A program made the position numbers and the translations under genes. 43,648 bases of DNA from CAZAOY01 sp964486925 (GTDB taxonomy: Bacteria; Bacillota; Clostridia; Oscillospirales; Ruminococcaceae), in the NCBI GenBank assembly GCA_964486925.1, contig CAZAOY010000020.1, positions 1-43,648 of the forward strand, given 5' to 3'. Shown piece by piece: positions 31,894 through 39,479 of this stretch; positions within the stretch are counted from its first letter, which is position 1, and every line of letters begins with the position of its first letter. Under the pieces are notes generated by a model. The model was not told where the DNA came from. It worked only from the letters and a program-made list of their open reading frames with translations, and ran no database searches.

Positions 31894-33225
31894 ATGAAAA
31901 GAAAGATTGCAGCAGTTATGCTAACCATAATGGTGTTATTTACATCATGCACTGGTAAAACCACCCCATCAGCCAACCTGCTGACCGATGGAACGCAGGG
32001 GATAACAGACACACAGCTACTTCAAGCGGAATTTCCTATGGCAGATTTTACATTAGAGAATAACCAACTAGTCGAGACTATGAAGGCGACGGAGGATGGA
32101 TTTGCCAAAAGCTTAGGATCTGAGGTAAAACAGACTGTACTTCCTACACGTAGTGTGTGGATCTCCTTCCTAGAGTACGATACAATGTTAAAGGGCAAGG
32201 ATCAAAAGACCTTTACTGCTAACGTAAACAAGATGTATGACAGACTTGTAAGCAAAAATATAAACTCGGTAATAATACACGCAAGGGCACATGGTGACGC
32301 ATACTATAAGTCTACCCAATATCCATGGGCTTCAAGGATTACCGGTACTGTAGACAAAGCTCCTTCCTATGACCCGTTTAAGATTCTAGTTGATCTTGCT
32401 AATAAGCGTGGGCTTGAGATACATGCATGGATTAACCCATACAGACTAATGCCGGATGCTGACATGAAAAAGCTATCTAGCAAATGGCTTACAAAAAAGT
32501 GGTATGACAGCAAAAAACGTTCTGACTTTATGGTGAATGTAAATGGAACATGGTGGTTAAATCCAAACAACGTTGAGTGTAGAAAGCTAATCTACCGTGG
32601 TGTTAAAGAGATACTTAAAAATTACAAGGTTAATGCACTTCATATAGATGACTACTTCTACTCCACCAGCCTTGATAAGTACGGTGTAACAAAGGCACAA
32701 GCAACCAAGAGCACCACTACTACCATCAGAGGTATCTATAATACCGTTAAGGGAGTTAACAAAAGGATTATGTTTGGGGTTAGCCCTCAAGGCGGAATTG
32801 ACAACCTACTAGTCCCTTCATCAGATAAGACCCAGTACACCGATCTTGTTAAATGGGTAAAGAATGCGGAATACATTGACTATGTAATGCCGCAGATATA
32901 CTTTGGTTTCCAGAATCAAACCCAACCTTTTGTGCAGACGGTAAACCGTTGGCAACAGCTTGTAAACAGAAAATACTGTAAGCTTATTATCGGTCTGGGT
33001 CCGTATAAATCGGGCACAGATGACACCTATGCAGGAACTGGCAGAAACGAATGGAGAGAGAACACCAATATTATTGCAAGACAGATCGAATATCTAGATA
33101 GTCAGCGATACATAGATGGTTTTGTGTTCTTTAGACATGATTCTGTATTCAATGACTATCTCACAGGAAATCCGGCTCTGGAACGTGATAATATCTACAA
33201 GGTGCTAACCGGTAAAATCGTATGA
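31894..33225 (+). CDS. GHL10-type glycosyl-hydrolase-like lipoprotein (YngK family)
   Basis: 443 residues. MKRKIAAVMLTIMVLFTSCTGK is a lipoprotein signal peptide with lipobox FTSC (Cys at about 19). The rest is a TIM-barrel of the GHL10/DUF187 type: RSVWISFLEYDTM, INSVIIHARAHGDAYY, GLEIHAWINPYRLM, NALHIDDYFYS, MFGVSPQGG, YIDYVMPQIYFGFQ and IDGFVFFRHDS. Family members (YngK) are predicted extracellular glycosidases; the carbohydrate is unknown. The aspartates in HIDDYF and the region MPQIYFGF are the usual catalytic face. GAGGT lies eight bases before ATG, after a terminator-like element. The next gene encodes an amidase, suggesting a wall-related role. Confidence 0.87.
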   Translation: MKRKIAAVMLTIMVLFTSCTGKTTPSANLLTDGTQGITDTQLLQAEFPMADFTLENNQLVETMKATEDGFAKSLGSEVKQTVLPTRSVWISFLEYDTMLKGKDQKTFTANVNKMYDRLVSKNINSVIIHARAHGDAYYKSTQYPWASRITGTVDKAPSYDPFKILVDLANKRGLEIHAWINPYRLMPDADMKKLSSKWLTKKWYDSKKRSDFMVNVNGTWWLNPNNVECRKLIYRGVKEILKNYKVNALHIDDYFYSTSLDKYGVTKAQATKSTTTTIRGIYNTVKGVNKRIMFGVSPQGGIDNLLVPSSDKTQYTDLVKWVKNAEYIDYVMPQIYFGFQNQTQPFVQTVNRWQQLVNRKYCKLIIGLGPYKSGTDDTYAGTGRNEWRENTNIIARQIEYLDSQRYIDGFVFFRHDSVFNDYLTGNPALERDNIYKVLTGKIV

Positions 33226-33380
33226 GTTTGAACAGTTTTAAAGCAAGATAAGCTTTGCGCTTATTCTATGCTTACTTTAAGTATAGATTAGTATTTAAGC
33301 TACGTAAAACTCGGTACAAGACTACGCAGTTTATGACATTTTATATCAGTTTTGTATGGTCACAATAAAGGAAAGTGAAG

Positions 33381-35138
33381 ATGTTTAAGACGTTTAGAAT
33401 AAAGTGGGTTGCGATATTAACGGTGCTTGCAATGGTTTTTGTTGGGTACTCTACGACCTATACTAAGGCATTATCCATTGAAAACGTTACAAGCCTGTTA
33501 AAAGAGGTATACCCCGCAACCACCCATACTATAGAATCGGGCGGGAGGCTAAGGGTTACGGCAGTGGCGTATGTTGGCTCTGCGGTAACCGCAAAGCTAG
33601 ATGGTATGACTATCAGTCTATCGCCAAACCTCGACACCCTTACAGCAGATCGATATGCTTTACATGAAGGGTACTTTAATGTAAGGAATGTAACAAAAGA
33701 GGAAAAATCTAGGATTGTAGGCTCTGTAAGCTTTAGGGCGGTTTATCTAGGTGATACTGAGCTAAAGTATTCGGGTAACATTACCGTTACATATGGGGCT
33801 GTATCTCAACCTGTAGCTCCTAGTGAGCCAGAAACCCCGACAAATCCTGATCCTGATATAACACAGCCTGAGTTTCCTCCCGTTGACCCAGATGAACCGT
33901 CGGGTCAGCTACCGTCAGACCCGACTACAGGACTACCGGCACAGGATAAAAAGCCAACCTTCCCAAATGACATACAGAATGTAACTCCAAACGGTGATGT
34001 TGCAAAACAAATACGTATTACCAATCAATACACGGAGGTAGTGCGTTACAAATCAAACGATACCTATCCAAACGGGGTGGACTACCAACTTGTTAAAGGT
34101 ATGGTGGATACAATTGAAGCTGAACGTGGTAACTATATAGACCTTAAATCGGGGATAACGATGTATAAGCCTTTTGGTGGATACGAGATATTTACAGATA
34201 ATGCATACACGGAAAACTATGTTCAGTCGGCTTACACCTATTCTAACATTGAGGGTACTACTCTATCAATCCGAACAGGCTGGGATTCGCCTGTAAAGAT
34301 TACTCCTGTATATCAGCCTTCTATAGCAGGAACTGTGTCATCCTTTACCGCTTCTACCGTTGAGGTAAAGATGCCGTATGTAACTGCTGTTCCAAATATA
34401 AAAGGTAACTTTATCAACAGCCCACTGGTTGCAGCTTGCAGGTGGGAAAAGTATAGGGAATCCGTCACTGGAGTAGAAGGATACAAGCTAATACTTACGC
34501 TTAAAAAAGCAGGGAAGTACTATGGTGCTCACACCTATAGGGACGAAACCGGAAGGCTTACGATAAGATTTAACCATGCCCCTTATGGTATAAATACCTC
34601 TAAGCCATTGACCGGACTGGACATTATAGTAGACCCAGGCCATGGCATGGGAGATCCTGGAGCAATAGCGGCAAGCGGAGTAGGCGAGAAGGTTTATAAC
34701 CTAATGGCCGCCGAGCTTGTTACTGCCCGCTTAAAAGAAAAGGGAGCGAATGTTACCATGCTTCCAAGCAATCAGGTAACCCTTTCTCTAAGCTCTAGGG
34801 TAGCGTATATCTACAACAACAGACCGGATATGTTTATAGCAATGCACCATAACTCCTCTACGAACAAGTCTGCTTCGGGGTTTGAGGTTTACTATAACGG
34901 TCCGATGTCTAGTCCTCTAGGAAGTGCTATAAATGATAGGGTTAAGCTTATTATGCCTTCCAGAGGTAGTAAATACTATAACTTCCAGGTAACACGTTCA
35001 AAACAGGTTCCATCGGTATTAGTAGAGTCGTCATTTATCTCTAATCCAAATGATGAACGGCTTTATGCTAACCGTGAGCACCTAGCAAAGCTTGCGCAGT
35101 CTATTGCAGATGGTGTTGTAGACTATTACCGCAGATAG
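33381..35138 (+). CDS. N-acetylmuramoyl-L-alanine amidase (Amidase_3), secreted
   Basis: 585 residues. An N-terminal signal segment (FKTFRIKWVAILTVLAMVFVGYS) is followed by an unassigned beta-rich domain, a Pro/Asp/Thr-rich linker (about 135-190), a further beta domain, and a C-terminal Amidase_3 domain: LDIIVDPGHGMGDPGAI (zinc His in DPGHG), MAAELVTARLKEKGANV, IAMHHNSS (second zinc His) and VPSVLVESSFISNPNDE (catalytic Glu). It should cleave the lactyl-amide bond of peptidoglycan outside the membrane. I chose the second ATG (AAAGGAA eight bases upstream) over a GTG two codons earlier. A strong terminator follows. It shares strand with the GHL10 gene, 155 bases away. Confidence 0.92.
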   Translation: MFKTFRIKWVAILTVLAMVFVGYSTTYTKALSIENVTSLLKEVYPATTHTIESGGRLRVTAVAYVGSAVTAKLDGMTISLSPNLDTLTADRYALHEGYFNVRNVTKEEKSRIVGSVSFRAVYLGDTELKYSGNITVTYGAVSQPVAPSEPETPTNPDPDITQPEFPPVDPDEPSGQLPSDPTTGLPAQDKKPTFPNDIQNVTPNGDVAKQIRITNQYTEVVRYKSNDTYPNGVDYQLVKGMVDTIEAERGNYIDLKSGITMYKPFGGYEIFTDNAYTENYVQSAYTYSNIEGTTLSIRTGWDSPVKITPVYQPSIAGTVSSFTASTVEVKMPYVTAVPNIKGNFINSPLVAACRWEKYRESVTGVEGYKLILTLKKAGKYYGAHTYRDETGRLTIRFNHAPYGINTSKPLTGLDIIVDPGHGMGDPGAIAASGVGEKVYNLMAAELVTARLKEKGANVTMLPSNQVTLSLSSRVAYIYNNRPDMFIAMHHNSSTNKSASGFEVYYNGPMSSPLGSAINDRVKLIMPSRGSKYYNFQVTRSKQVPSVLVESSFISNPNDERLYANREHLAKLAQSIADGVVDYYRR

Positions 35139-35153
35139 CGACCAAAGAATAAA

Positions 35154-35192
35154 TGGTGTGTCAAAGTAAAATTTGACACACCACTCTTTTTA
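35154..35192 (+). terminator. Terminator after the amidase gene
   Basis: A perfect 12-bp stem (TGGTGTGTCAAA / TTTGACACACCA, loop GTAAAA) is followed by CTCTTTTTAT. Confidence 0.9.
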
Positions 35193-35241
35193 TAAATGCG
35201 TAATAATAGGCATAATATCAATACCGACTTTATATCTTACC

Positions 35242-35613
35242 TTAAAATAAAGTTATGGAAGAATCAATAATTGTAATTTTTTTTCGCATGGGACTATCTA
35301 GTAAGTTTAAATCATACCCAAAAAACAGCTCTGCTTGCATATCCTTAGACATATAAAAATGGGATACAGGTAACATTAATATACGCTTATATTTTTCGGT
35401 GTATGCACTGTTACTACTAAAGGCAATTGTGTTAACTATAACCTTGCGAGGTACAAAACCACCCTCGCCCACAACCTCTATATTTTTGTCAACTATTTTA
35501 GATTTAAATCCCTGCAATGGGGACGTATAGTTAAAAATATAGATTATCATTAAAACAGCAGTGGTAGCCAGAAGTGTATACATCATTCTTTTAGCTGTAA
35601 AAATCTTTTTAAT
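35242..35613 (-). CDS. Small exported or membrane-anchored protein, probable ATT start
   Basis: 123 residues from the proposed start. A basic N terminus (KKIFTAKR) and a hydrophobic helix (MMYTLLATTAVLMIIYIFNY) form a signal anchor; about 90 residues of outside domain follow (VDKNIEVVGEGGFVPRKVIVN, LPVSHFYMSKDMQAELFFGYDL). Family unknown. The first ATG has no ribosome site near it, while GAGGTGAT, complementary to 16S rRNA over eight bases, sits seven bases (from GAGG) before an in-frame ATT at 35611-35613, adding nine residues that give the signal its positive charge. An ATT start is rare and unproven. Transcription appears to start near 35758. Confidence 0.55.
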   Translation of the reverse strand: MKKIFTAKRMMYTLLATTAVLMIIYIFNYTSPLQGFKSKIVDKNIEVVGEGGFVPRKVIVNTIAFSSNSAYTEKYKRILMLPVSHFYMSKDMQAELFFGYDLNLLDSPMRKKITIIDSSITLF

Positions 35614-35764
35614 ATAATCACCTCATTATTTGCTAAATTAATAATACATCTGATTTCTTAGAGTGGCTTGCCTATCTCGCAACTGCACCATCCACTCACA
35701 ATCCACTCACAATCATCCCCTTTGGATTTTTAACATAAATATTGTAGATATTTATGTTGTGTCC

Positions 35765-35793
35765 ATTATAACATTTTTTCCTTTACTTGACAA
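35765..35793 (-). promoter_or_regulatory. Minus-strand promoter of the small exported protein
   Basis: On the minus strand TTGTCA and a perfect TATAAT are 17 bases apart. The predicted start near 35758 coincides with the edge of the AT-rich palindrome at 35731-35757, a likely operator or 5' hairpin. Confidence 0.65.
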
Positions 35794-35815
35794 TATACTT
35801 ACATAAATTTATATT
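35787..35815 (+). promoter_or_regulatory. Plus-strand promoter of an orphan small RNA
   Basis: TTGACA and TATATT are 17 bases apart on the plus strand. The -35 box overlaps the minus-strand -35 box almost completely. The predicted start is near 35822. Confidence 0.6.
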
Positions 35816-35821
35816 ATTTTA

Positions 35822-35980
35822 TGCAGAAAATTTATGATTGATGACAGTCCAATCTAATAAAAATGTCGATAACAGCCTTAACCAGTAAAGGTGTGCTCCT
35901 TTTAATTGCTCAAAGCGTTAAACACAGCTATTCATATATAAAACAGGGAATGCACATCATATTGCATTCCCTGTTCCTTT
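35822..35980 (+). ncRNA. Candidate small RNA of about 155 nt
   Basis: A transcript from the plus-strand promoter would end at the hairpin AACAGGGAATGCA / TGCATTCCCTGTT (35942-35975). The only reading frame inside (from 35863) has no ribosome site, runs on into the antisense of the next gene and has unnatural composition, so it is not credible as protein. No known sRNA family was recognised. Confidence 0.4.
35942..35975 (-). terminator. Terminator of the double-BFD gene (possibly bidirectional)
   Basis: A perfect 13-bp stem with loop CATCATAT. On the minus strand it is followed by TTTATATATG; with the last stem Ts this gives a run of U-rich bases. On the plus strand CCTTTACAT follows, weaker. 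It lies 38 bases past the stop of the minus-strand BFD gene. Confidence 0.75.
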
Positions 35981-36013
35981 ACATATTGATTATACATTAT
36001 AATTATGTAAATT

Positions 36014-36346
36014 TTAATACCCAAGCTCTATTATATTCTCCACTAATGCTTTACAGCGCCCGCAGTCAGCTCCTGCACCAGTTGCCATCTCAACGTCGTA
36101 TGCAGTAGTCGCACCACCCTTAACAGCCGCAACAACATCCGCAAGCGAAACCCCACGACAGCTACATACCGAGGTTAGGATCTGGTTTATAGCCGCAACA
36201 CAGTCGTTGCAATCACCACAATCCCCAGTCGCTGCGCCTGTCATTTCCTGTATCTGTTCAAATGTTCTAGCACCCTTGCACATAGCCTTTCTAATAGTTA
36301 GGTAGTCTACATCCTTACAGCTACAGATAATTCTATTTCCTGCCAT
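36014..36346 (-). CDS. Tandem BFD-like [2Fe-2S]-binding protein
   Basis: 110 residues made of two consecutive BFD-like domains. The first has C8, C10 (ICSC), then C43, C46 (DCGDC, with an additional C49). The second has C61, C63 (VCSC), then C95, C98 (DCGRC). Each matches the CxC...CxxC ligand set for one [2Fe-2S] cluster, as in bacterioferritin-associated ferredoxin and NirB/NifU domains. Normally a single BFD domain is about 55-65 residues, so this is an internal duplication with no other domain. It probably carries electrons or senses iron. ATG follows AAAGGAGAG. It is monocistronic with its own terminator. Confidence 0.85.
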   Translation of the reverse strand: MAGNRIICSCKDVDYLTIRKAMCKGARTFEQIQEMTGAATGDCGDCNDCVAAINQILTSVCSCRGVSLADVVAAVKGGATTAYDVEMATGAGADCGRCKALVENIIELGY

Positions 36347-36735
36347 TATTATCTCTCCTTTAAATTTAGCATTATAGTTATGTGGTAAAACCGTTGCTTA
36401 TATCAGTTATACAAATAGGTTGTACAACGTTGTCGCATTATCTAACTAGATACATTATAGACATACTTAAAACTCTATGGTTTAGACAGTATTAATTGTT
36501 ACCACAAATTTTTCATTACACCTATTATACCTTAAAATCGACATTAAATCAAGTTATTTTGCAAAATATTACGGTTTTTTTACAGGTTTTTTTATACTTT
36601 AGGATTTTGTTTAACAGATATTAGTTTCACGTTATATAAATATTCCTCATATAATGAAGATATACATACTGCAATAATAACTTTATCTGTATGTATAATA
36701 TGCTAAGCAAAAATATTATATGAAAGGACGGTTAT
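36347..36735. other. AT-rich intergenic region between divergent BFD and cotJ genes
   Basis: 389 bases without a gene. A perfect palindrome GTTGTACAAC lies at 36419-36428, and a minus-strand TATAAT at 36454-36459 (no good -35), both plausibly serving the BFD gene. CATATAAT at 36648-36655 could be a -10 element for the cotJ operon, perhaps for a sporulation sigma factor, but the -35 is unclear. I saw no RNA or repeat beyond these. Confidence 0.55.
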
Positions 36736-36996
36736 ATGGAAAGAAAGATAATTATTCCAGTGCCATTACCTATACTACCAGATGAAAATGTACCTGTAAC
36801 ACCAGTAGCGCCACCAGGGGGAGAACCAATCCCACCGTTTGAGCCACCAATGCAGATGCCAAGCTGCGGAATGCTAGCAGCAGCGTACATCCCAATGCAG
36901 GTTTGGGAAAACATCTATCCTACAGAAGAAGGCTTTGAAAGAGCAACGATCTTTAAGGATCTCGATAAACCATTCTTAGGCGGGGGGGTAAAATAG
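36736..36996 (+). CDS. cotJA: Spore coat-associated protein CotJA
   Basis: 86 residues with a proline-rich N-terminal half (PVPLPILPDENVPVTPVAPPGG) and the conserved C-terminal block MLAAAYIPMQVWENIYPTEEGFERATIFKDLDKPF, characteristic of CotJA. It is assembled in the spore coat of Bacillus and Clostridia with CotJC. AAAGGACGG precedes ATG. It is first in a compact operon with cotJB (one base between) and cotJC (three bases between). The proline-rich part is longer than in Bacillus proteins I recall. Expression is expected from a mother-cell sigma factor, though I could not identify a clear promoter. Confidence 0.95.
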   Translation: MERKIIIPVPLPILPDENVPVTPVAPPGGEPIPPFEPPMQMPSCGMLAAAYIPMQVWENIYPTEEGFERATIFKDLDKPFLGGGVK

Positions 36997-36997
36997 T

Positions 36998-37249
36998 ATG
37001 GATGACAGACAAGCGCTAATGCGTAAGCTAATGATATGTGATTTTGGGCTAAACGAAGTTAATCTATTTTTAGATAACCATCCAACCAACCAAAAGGCAC
37101 TTGATTACTATAAGACTACCCTAGCTATGCGCCAGAAGATTGCAGACGAATATGTAACAAAGTACGGGCCAATCACAATTATGGATATGGCTGACGATAA
37201 CGAGTGGAAATGGGCTACCACACCTTGGCCTTGGGAATTGGAGGTTTAA
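36998..37249 (+). CDS. cotJB: Spore coat protein CotJB
   Basis: 83 residues: MRKLMICDFGLNEVNLFLDNHPTNQKAL, then YYKTTLAMRQKIADEYVTKYGPIT and a C-terminal WKWATTPWPWELEV, the conserved CotJB pattern (DFxLxExxLYLDxHPxDxxAL, WPW near the end). It is a small coat component encoded between CotJA and CotJC in all operons of this type. It starts one base after the cotJA stop, with a GGGGG ribosome site inside the cotJA end, so translation is coupled. Confidence 0.96.
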   Translation: MDDRQALMRKLMICDFGLNEVNLFLDNHPTNQKALDYYKTTLAMRQKIADEYVTKYGPITIMDMADDNEWKWATTPWPWELEV

Positions 37250-37252
37250 TCT

Positions 37253-37864
37253 ATGTGGAGTTATGAAAAGAAATTACAGTACCCTGTAAAGATTGCTAGA
37301 CCAAACCCAGCGCTAGCAAAATGTATCTTCTCTGCCCTAGGTGGCCCAGACGGTGAACTAGGTGCGGCAAACAGATATCTATCACAGCGTTATACCGCCC
37401 CAGATAACAGAATTAAAGGTATACTTACCGATGTTGGTACAGAAGAACTCTCTCACGTAGAGATGGTTTCTGCTATACTATACCAGCTAACACGTAATCT
37501 TAGCGTGGATGAGATCAAGAAGGCAGGATTTGATACATACTTTGTTGATCATACCGTTGGGATCTACCCAGCAGGTGCAAACGGTATGCCATTTAGTGCG
37601 GCAGGTTTCCAGTCTAAAGGTGACATACTAACAGACCTAACAGAAGATCTGGCCGCAGAACAAAAGGCACGTACAGGTTATGATAACATACTACGTCTAT
37701 CTGACGATCCGGACGTAAGCGATGCAATCCGTTTCCTACGTGAACGTGAGATAGTTCACTACCAGAGATTTGGCGAAGCACTACAGATCGCTACAGAAAC
37801 GCTAAATCCTAAGAACATCTACGCATACAACCCAGAGTTTGACAGACGCGAAAGAAGAATGTAA
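37253..37864 (+). CDS. cotJC: Spore coat manganese-catalase-like protein CotJC
   Basis: 203 residues of the manganese-catalase family. The first helix holds LGGPDGELGAANRYLSQRY, and the second ligand helix GTEELSHVEMVSAILYQL, which supplies Glu and His to the di-manganese site. The third (LTEDLAAEQKARTGYDNIL) and fourth (LREREIVHYQRFGEAL) complete the E/H set. It likely protects or cross-links the coat through catalase activity. ATG follows GGAGG by a few bases at the cotJB end. A good terminator follows within 25 bases of the stop. Length and motifs are normal. Confidence 0.96.
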   Translation: MWSYEKKLQYPVKIARPNPALAKCIFSALGGPDGELGAANRYLSQRYTAPDNRIKGILTDVGTEELSHVEMVSAILYQLTRNLSVDEIKKAGFDTYFVDHTVGIYPAGANGMPFSAAGFQSKGDILTDLTEDLAAEQKARTGYDNILRLSDDPDVSDAIRFLREREIVHYQRFGEALQIATETLNPKNIYAYNPEFDRRERRM

Positions 37865-37885
37865 CATAATAGACCAGTCCTTAAC

Positions 37886-37921
37886 CCCCTCACATTCAGG
37901 TGTGAGGGGATTAGTTTTTAT
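37886..37921 (+). terminator. Terminator of the cotJABC operon
   Basis: CCCCTCACA and TGTGAGGGG form a perfect nine-bp stem with loop TTCAGG, followed by ATTAGTTTTTAT. Confidence 0.9.
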
Positions 37922-38009
37922 AAAAAACTTCAGCTAAAAATCAGTTTAAAATCAGATAAACAACATCCGCAGTTCAAACAATAGGGTTATAATAACTACA
38001 TAGAACAAA

Positions 38010-38029
38010 AGGAGGTGAGCGTTATGTAA
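38010..38029 (+). promoter_or_regulatory. Strong ribosome-binding site before a start-stop mini-ORF
   Basis: AAAGGAGGTGAG, almost fully complementary to the 16S 3' end, is followed by GCGTT and ATG TAA (38024-38029). An alternative reading from the GTG gives only four codons. It lies about 65 bases upstream of the secreted-protein gene and resembles the mRNA-stabilising STAB-SD type or a start-stop stall element. TATAAT at 37988-37993 is a possible -10. Confidence 0.5.
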
Positions 38030-38093
38030 CGGTGGTAAAAGACCAATCAGTAACCATAAGTTTAGATATTATAACCAAAAAAGGAGAATTATT

Positions 38094-38747
38094 ATGAAAT
38101 TAGGAAGAAAAAAACTTGCAGGCGTTGCTATTGTTGCGGCGTTGTTAATGACAACAGGTGTAACTGCTCTAGCGGCAGAGTCTACACAGGAAACACAGTC
38201 AAACCAAGTCATCCAAGGGGCAACTTCGGATAGTACAGCTAAAGCTGATACGTTCGGAAAATCCTCCATCTGGAACATCCTTACCGATGACCAGAAGGCA
38301 CAGCTTGCAAACGATGCAAAAGCTAAGCTAAAACAGGATCTGGCTGACAAAAAGATTACCCAAGAACAGTACGATAAGATGATTACAGCTATCGATAACG
38401 GCGAGATTCCAAGGTTAGGTAGGGGAGAACGTGGCGACAGACAGATGACAGAGGAACAAAAAGCCGCAAAGGACGCAATGAAGGCAAAATGGGACGCTCT
38501 AACCGAAGCGCAGAGGAATGAGATATACGGACTATACGACCAACAGTCGGATATCCAGCGCAAGATGATCGATAAATATCTAGAATATGGACTAATTGAT
38601 ACAGATACAGCTTCTGCTATGAAGGAAGGTATGAAAACCGAAAGATCTGATATGGTGGATAATTCAAGAATGCCAATGCTTGGTCGTGGCGGACGTGGCG
38701 GTCGCATGGGTGGGTTTGGCGGAATGAAGGACAAACCTTCTAACTAA
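38094..38747 (+). CDS. Secreted helical protein with Gly/Arg-rich tail
   Basis: 217 residues. The signal peptide (GRKKLAGVAIVAALLMTTGVTALAAE) ends in ALAA. The mature part is charged and helical: NILTDDQKAQLANDAKAKLKQDLADKKITQEQYDKMI, a hinge, then a second helical block (MTEEQKAAKDAMKAKWDALT, QQSDIQRKMIDKYLEYGLID), and a GRGGRGGRMGGFGGM tail. The helical repeats resemble YckD/DUF2680-type secreted proteins, not confidently. AAAGGAGAA precedes ATG. A long antisense frame over the gene has no ribosome site and is a codon shadow. Function is unknown; a possible metal- or membrane-stress role is only a guess. Confidence 0.75.
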   Translation: MKLGRKKLAGVAIVAALLMTTGVTALAAESTQETQSNQVIQGATSDSTAKADTFGKSSIWNILTDDQKAQLANDAKAKLKQDLADKKITQEQYDKMITAIDNGEIPRLGRGERGDRQMTEEQKAAKDAMKAKWDALTEAQRNEIYGLYDQQSDIQRKMIDKYLEYGLIDTDTASAMKEGMKTERSDMVDNSRMPMLGRGGRGGRMGGFGGMKDKPSN

Positions 38748-38776
38748 CTTCTTGAATGCTTACTAAAAAATAAAAC

Positions 38777-38862
38777 TCGCATACAATGCTAACCCTAGAA
38801 GTTGTGATAAAGCTACACAGCTTTAAATCTACAAAAGGTTAAAGGGAATGCACTGTATGCGA
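38777..38862 (-). terminator. Branched hairpin, probable terminator of the rhodanese gene
   Basis: TCGCATACAATGC and GCACTGTATGCGA pair over 13 bases with one mismatch. Inner stems TAACC/GGTTA and AAAGCT/AGCTTT make a branched rod. On the minus strand it is followed by GTTTTATTTTTT, a good termination tract. It lies 30 bases beyond the rhodanese stop. Confidence 0.65.
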
Positions 38863-38892
38863 TTTCTGCATTATGGTATAAGAAATCTATGT

Positions 38893-39333
38893 CTAATCCG
38901 AAACAGTTTCGTATGGATAGGAGATAATACCGCCAAAATCATAGACATTTTTGTAACCCATAGCCACTAGAGTTGAAGCTGCGCTCCTACTACGACTGCC
39001 ACTTCGGCAGTATACAAGTATTACCTTATCCTTATCGGGAAGTTCGGTCTTTGCTCTTCTTGAAATCTCATAATCAGGGATTAGTACCGCACCCTCTATC
39101 CGTTGTGAGCGGTATTCTTCGGTGGTGCGCACGTCTAGTATAACGGCGTCTTTGTTGCTATCCATAATTCTTTTCGCTTCATCTGCGTCGATCCTGCGAT
39201 ATGTCGGCTTGTCCATCTGTACCTCCTGTTTTGCCTGCGTATTAGCTTTGGTTAGGTTGTAGCCGTATAGTATCACTACAACAGCCAAAAAAGCTACCAA
39301 AACCCAGACAACGCTCTTTGCTATTTTACCCAT
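38893..39333 (-). CDS. Membrane-anchored rhodanese-like protein
   Basis: 146 residues. An N-terminal membrane helix (about 8-25) is followed by a short linker and a single rhodanese domain: AVILDVRTTEEYRSQRIEGAVLIPD and the active-site loop VYCRSGSRSRSAA with Cys109. The six-residue loop CRSGSR is the normal size for sulfur-transferring rhodaneses. With the helix first and a basic start (MGKIAK), the domain should face outside. It may handle persulfide sulfur or thiosulfate near the membrane; the substrate is not known. ATG follows AAGGGGGAAGTT. It is monocistronic. Confidence 0.9.
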   Translation of the reverse strand: MGKIAKSVVWVLVAFLAVVVILYGYNLTKANTQAKQEVQMDKPTYRRIDADEAKRIMDSNKDAVILDVRTTEEYRSQRIEGAVLIPDYEISRRAKTELPDKDKVILVYCRSGSRSRSAASTLVAMGYKNVYDFGGIISYPYETVSD

Positions 39334-39479
39334 AACTTCCCCCTTATAATATGAAATAATACCTATAGATTAGTTTGAGATATTTTTTAGTATTTTGCTT
39401 GAATAAACCCTAAAGATATGTTAAACTATTACCCAGTAAAGTAAATGTATATATTAATTCGTAGATAGGGGGATTTTTT

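Larger units (their letters stand above)
35614..36013. other. Intergenic region with back-to-back promoters and an orphan small transcript
   Basis: 400 bases without a supported gene. It has an 11-nt direct repeat (TCCACTCACAA at 35691-35701 and 35702-35712), an AT-rich perfect inverted repeat AACATAAATAT-TGTAG-ATATTTATGTT (35731-35757), two divergent promoters sharing a -35 region, and a hairpin that can end transcription from either side. Confidence 0.7.

Noticed and set aside
35691..35712. CRISPR-like direct repeat (two copies of an 11-nt unit)
   Set aside because: Only two adjacent copies without spacers; not a CRISPR array.
35863..36108. 81-codon plus-strand frame near the orphan promoter
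   Set aside because: No ribosome site, reads through a terminator hairpin and into the antisense of the double-BFD gene, with no protein-like pattern.
38069..38734. Long open frame antisense to the secreted helical protein (221 codons)
   Set aside because: Its Pro/Arg-rich start is the complement of the Gly-rich tail of the real gene, and the sense frame has a ribosome site and a clear signal peptide.
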